Origin: Methylobrevis albus
GTDB taxonomy: Bacteria > Pseudomonadota > Alphaproteobacteria > Rhizobiales > Pleomorphomonadaceae
NCBI RefSeq assembly: GCF_015904235.1
Contig: NZ_JADZLT010000056.1
Coordinates: 199,049-263,048 of the forward strand
Direction: 5' to 3'
Length of the DNA: 64,000 nt
Each line of letters opens with the position of its first letter. The stretch's first letter is position 1. Below are positions 63,892-64,000 of the stretch, piece after piece. The translations under genes were made by a program, and so were the position numbers. The notes beneath the pieces were generated by a model, which searched no databases, was not told the origin of the DNA, and was given only the letters and a program-made list of their open reading frames with translations.

Positions 63892-64000
63892 GTGGTGCGA
63901 CAGTTCCTCGTCAAGGTGGACCGGGGGGCGCGGCATGGCCGCGGCGGCATGATGGCACAGCGGCAGCATCTCGAGAGTTCCGACGGCGAGCGCATCGTCG
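63892..64000 (+). CDS. Possible 5' end of a gene cut by the window edge
   Basis: An open frame from GTG 63892 or ATG 63949 reaches the window end without a stop (ending ...MMAQRQHLESSDGERIV). It is too short to identify and no ribosome site is evident, so it may not be a gene. Confidence 0.25.
   Translation, partial: MVRQFLVKVDRGARHGRGGMMAQRQHLESSDGERIV

Overview
The window looks like chromosomal DNA of a high-GC (roughly 70%) alphaproteobacterium of the order Hyphomicrobiales (Rhizobiales). The evidence is gene content and order: dusB-ntrB-ntrC, lexA / comEC / gltX, an EipB (DUF1849) envelope protein, a propionyl-CoA carboxylase alpha subunit, TctABC transport genes, and an alphaproteobacterial SOS box (GAAC-N7-GAAC) in front of lexA. 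No rRNA, tRNA, prophage, insertion sequence or CRISPR array was found. Genus cannot be decided from the sequence alone.

Layout. 1-9.4 kb: a HyuA-HyuB (5-oxoprolinase-like) fusion, small unknown genes including a 27-residue membrane microprotein, an amidase, parE and a DUF983 protein. 9.5-17.4 kb: a MocR-type regulator with direct-repeat operators, then a LacI-controlled sugar ABC operon (binding protein, double ATPase, permease) ending in a protein of unrecognised family. 17.4-27.8 kb: a multi-PAS hybrid histidine kinase, eno, eipB, a RidA protein, a glycerophosphodiesterase, a DUF482 acyltransferase-like protein, an orphan FitA-type antitoxin, a HIT hydrolase and azlCD. 27.9-29.9 kb: a low-GC islet of unknown genes, one of them a HEAT-repeat protein resembling immunity proteins. 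29.9-38.2 kb: aroC, then an amidohydrolase and a Gfo/Idh/MocA oxidoreductase divergent from tctA, with tctB and tctC beyond a block of tandem intergenic repeats. 38.6-50.4 kb: lexA with two SOS boxes, a repeat-rich spacer, comEC, gltX, a mosaic of repeats containing a duplicated ntrC 3' end, ntrC, ntrB, dusB and an Atm1-type ABC exporter. 50.4-57.4 kb: a palindromic element and the glgC-glgA-glgX-pgm glycogen operon. 57.5-64 kb: an L,D-transpeptidase, a DUF423 protein, pccA, an internally duplicated unknown protein, a candidate small RNA, a cytochrome c' and NAD kinase.

How the genes work together. The glycogen genes form one translationally coupled unit that interconverts glucose phosphates and glycogen. 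The LacI regulator and ABC genes form a self-contained uptake unit with three operators; its last gene is the obvious candidate for metabolising the imported compound. The Tct genes plus amidohydrolase and oxidoreductase look like one uptake-and-catabolism locus for an unknown carboxylic compound. DusB-NtrB-NtrC is the classical nitrogen-control operon.

The least expected items are a promoter-to-terminator small RNA with a CU-rich single-stranded stretch (about 62134-62222, minus strand), the ntrC tail duplication interleaved with palindromic repeats (44132-44618), two other inverted-repeat elements (35573-36127 and 50414-50564), the low-GC islet, and the microprotein at 4649-4732. All functional statements come from reading motifs and context; no database search was possible.
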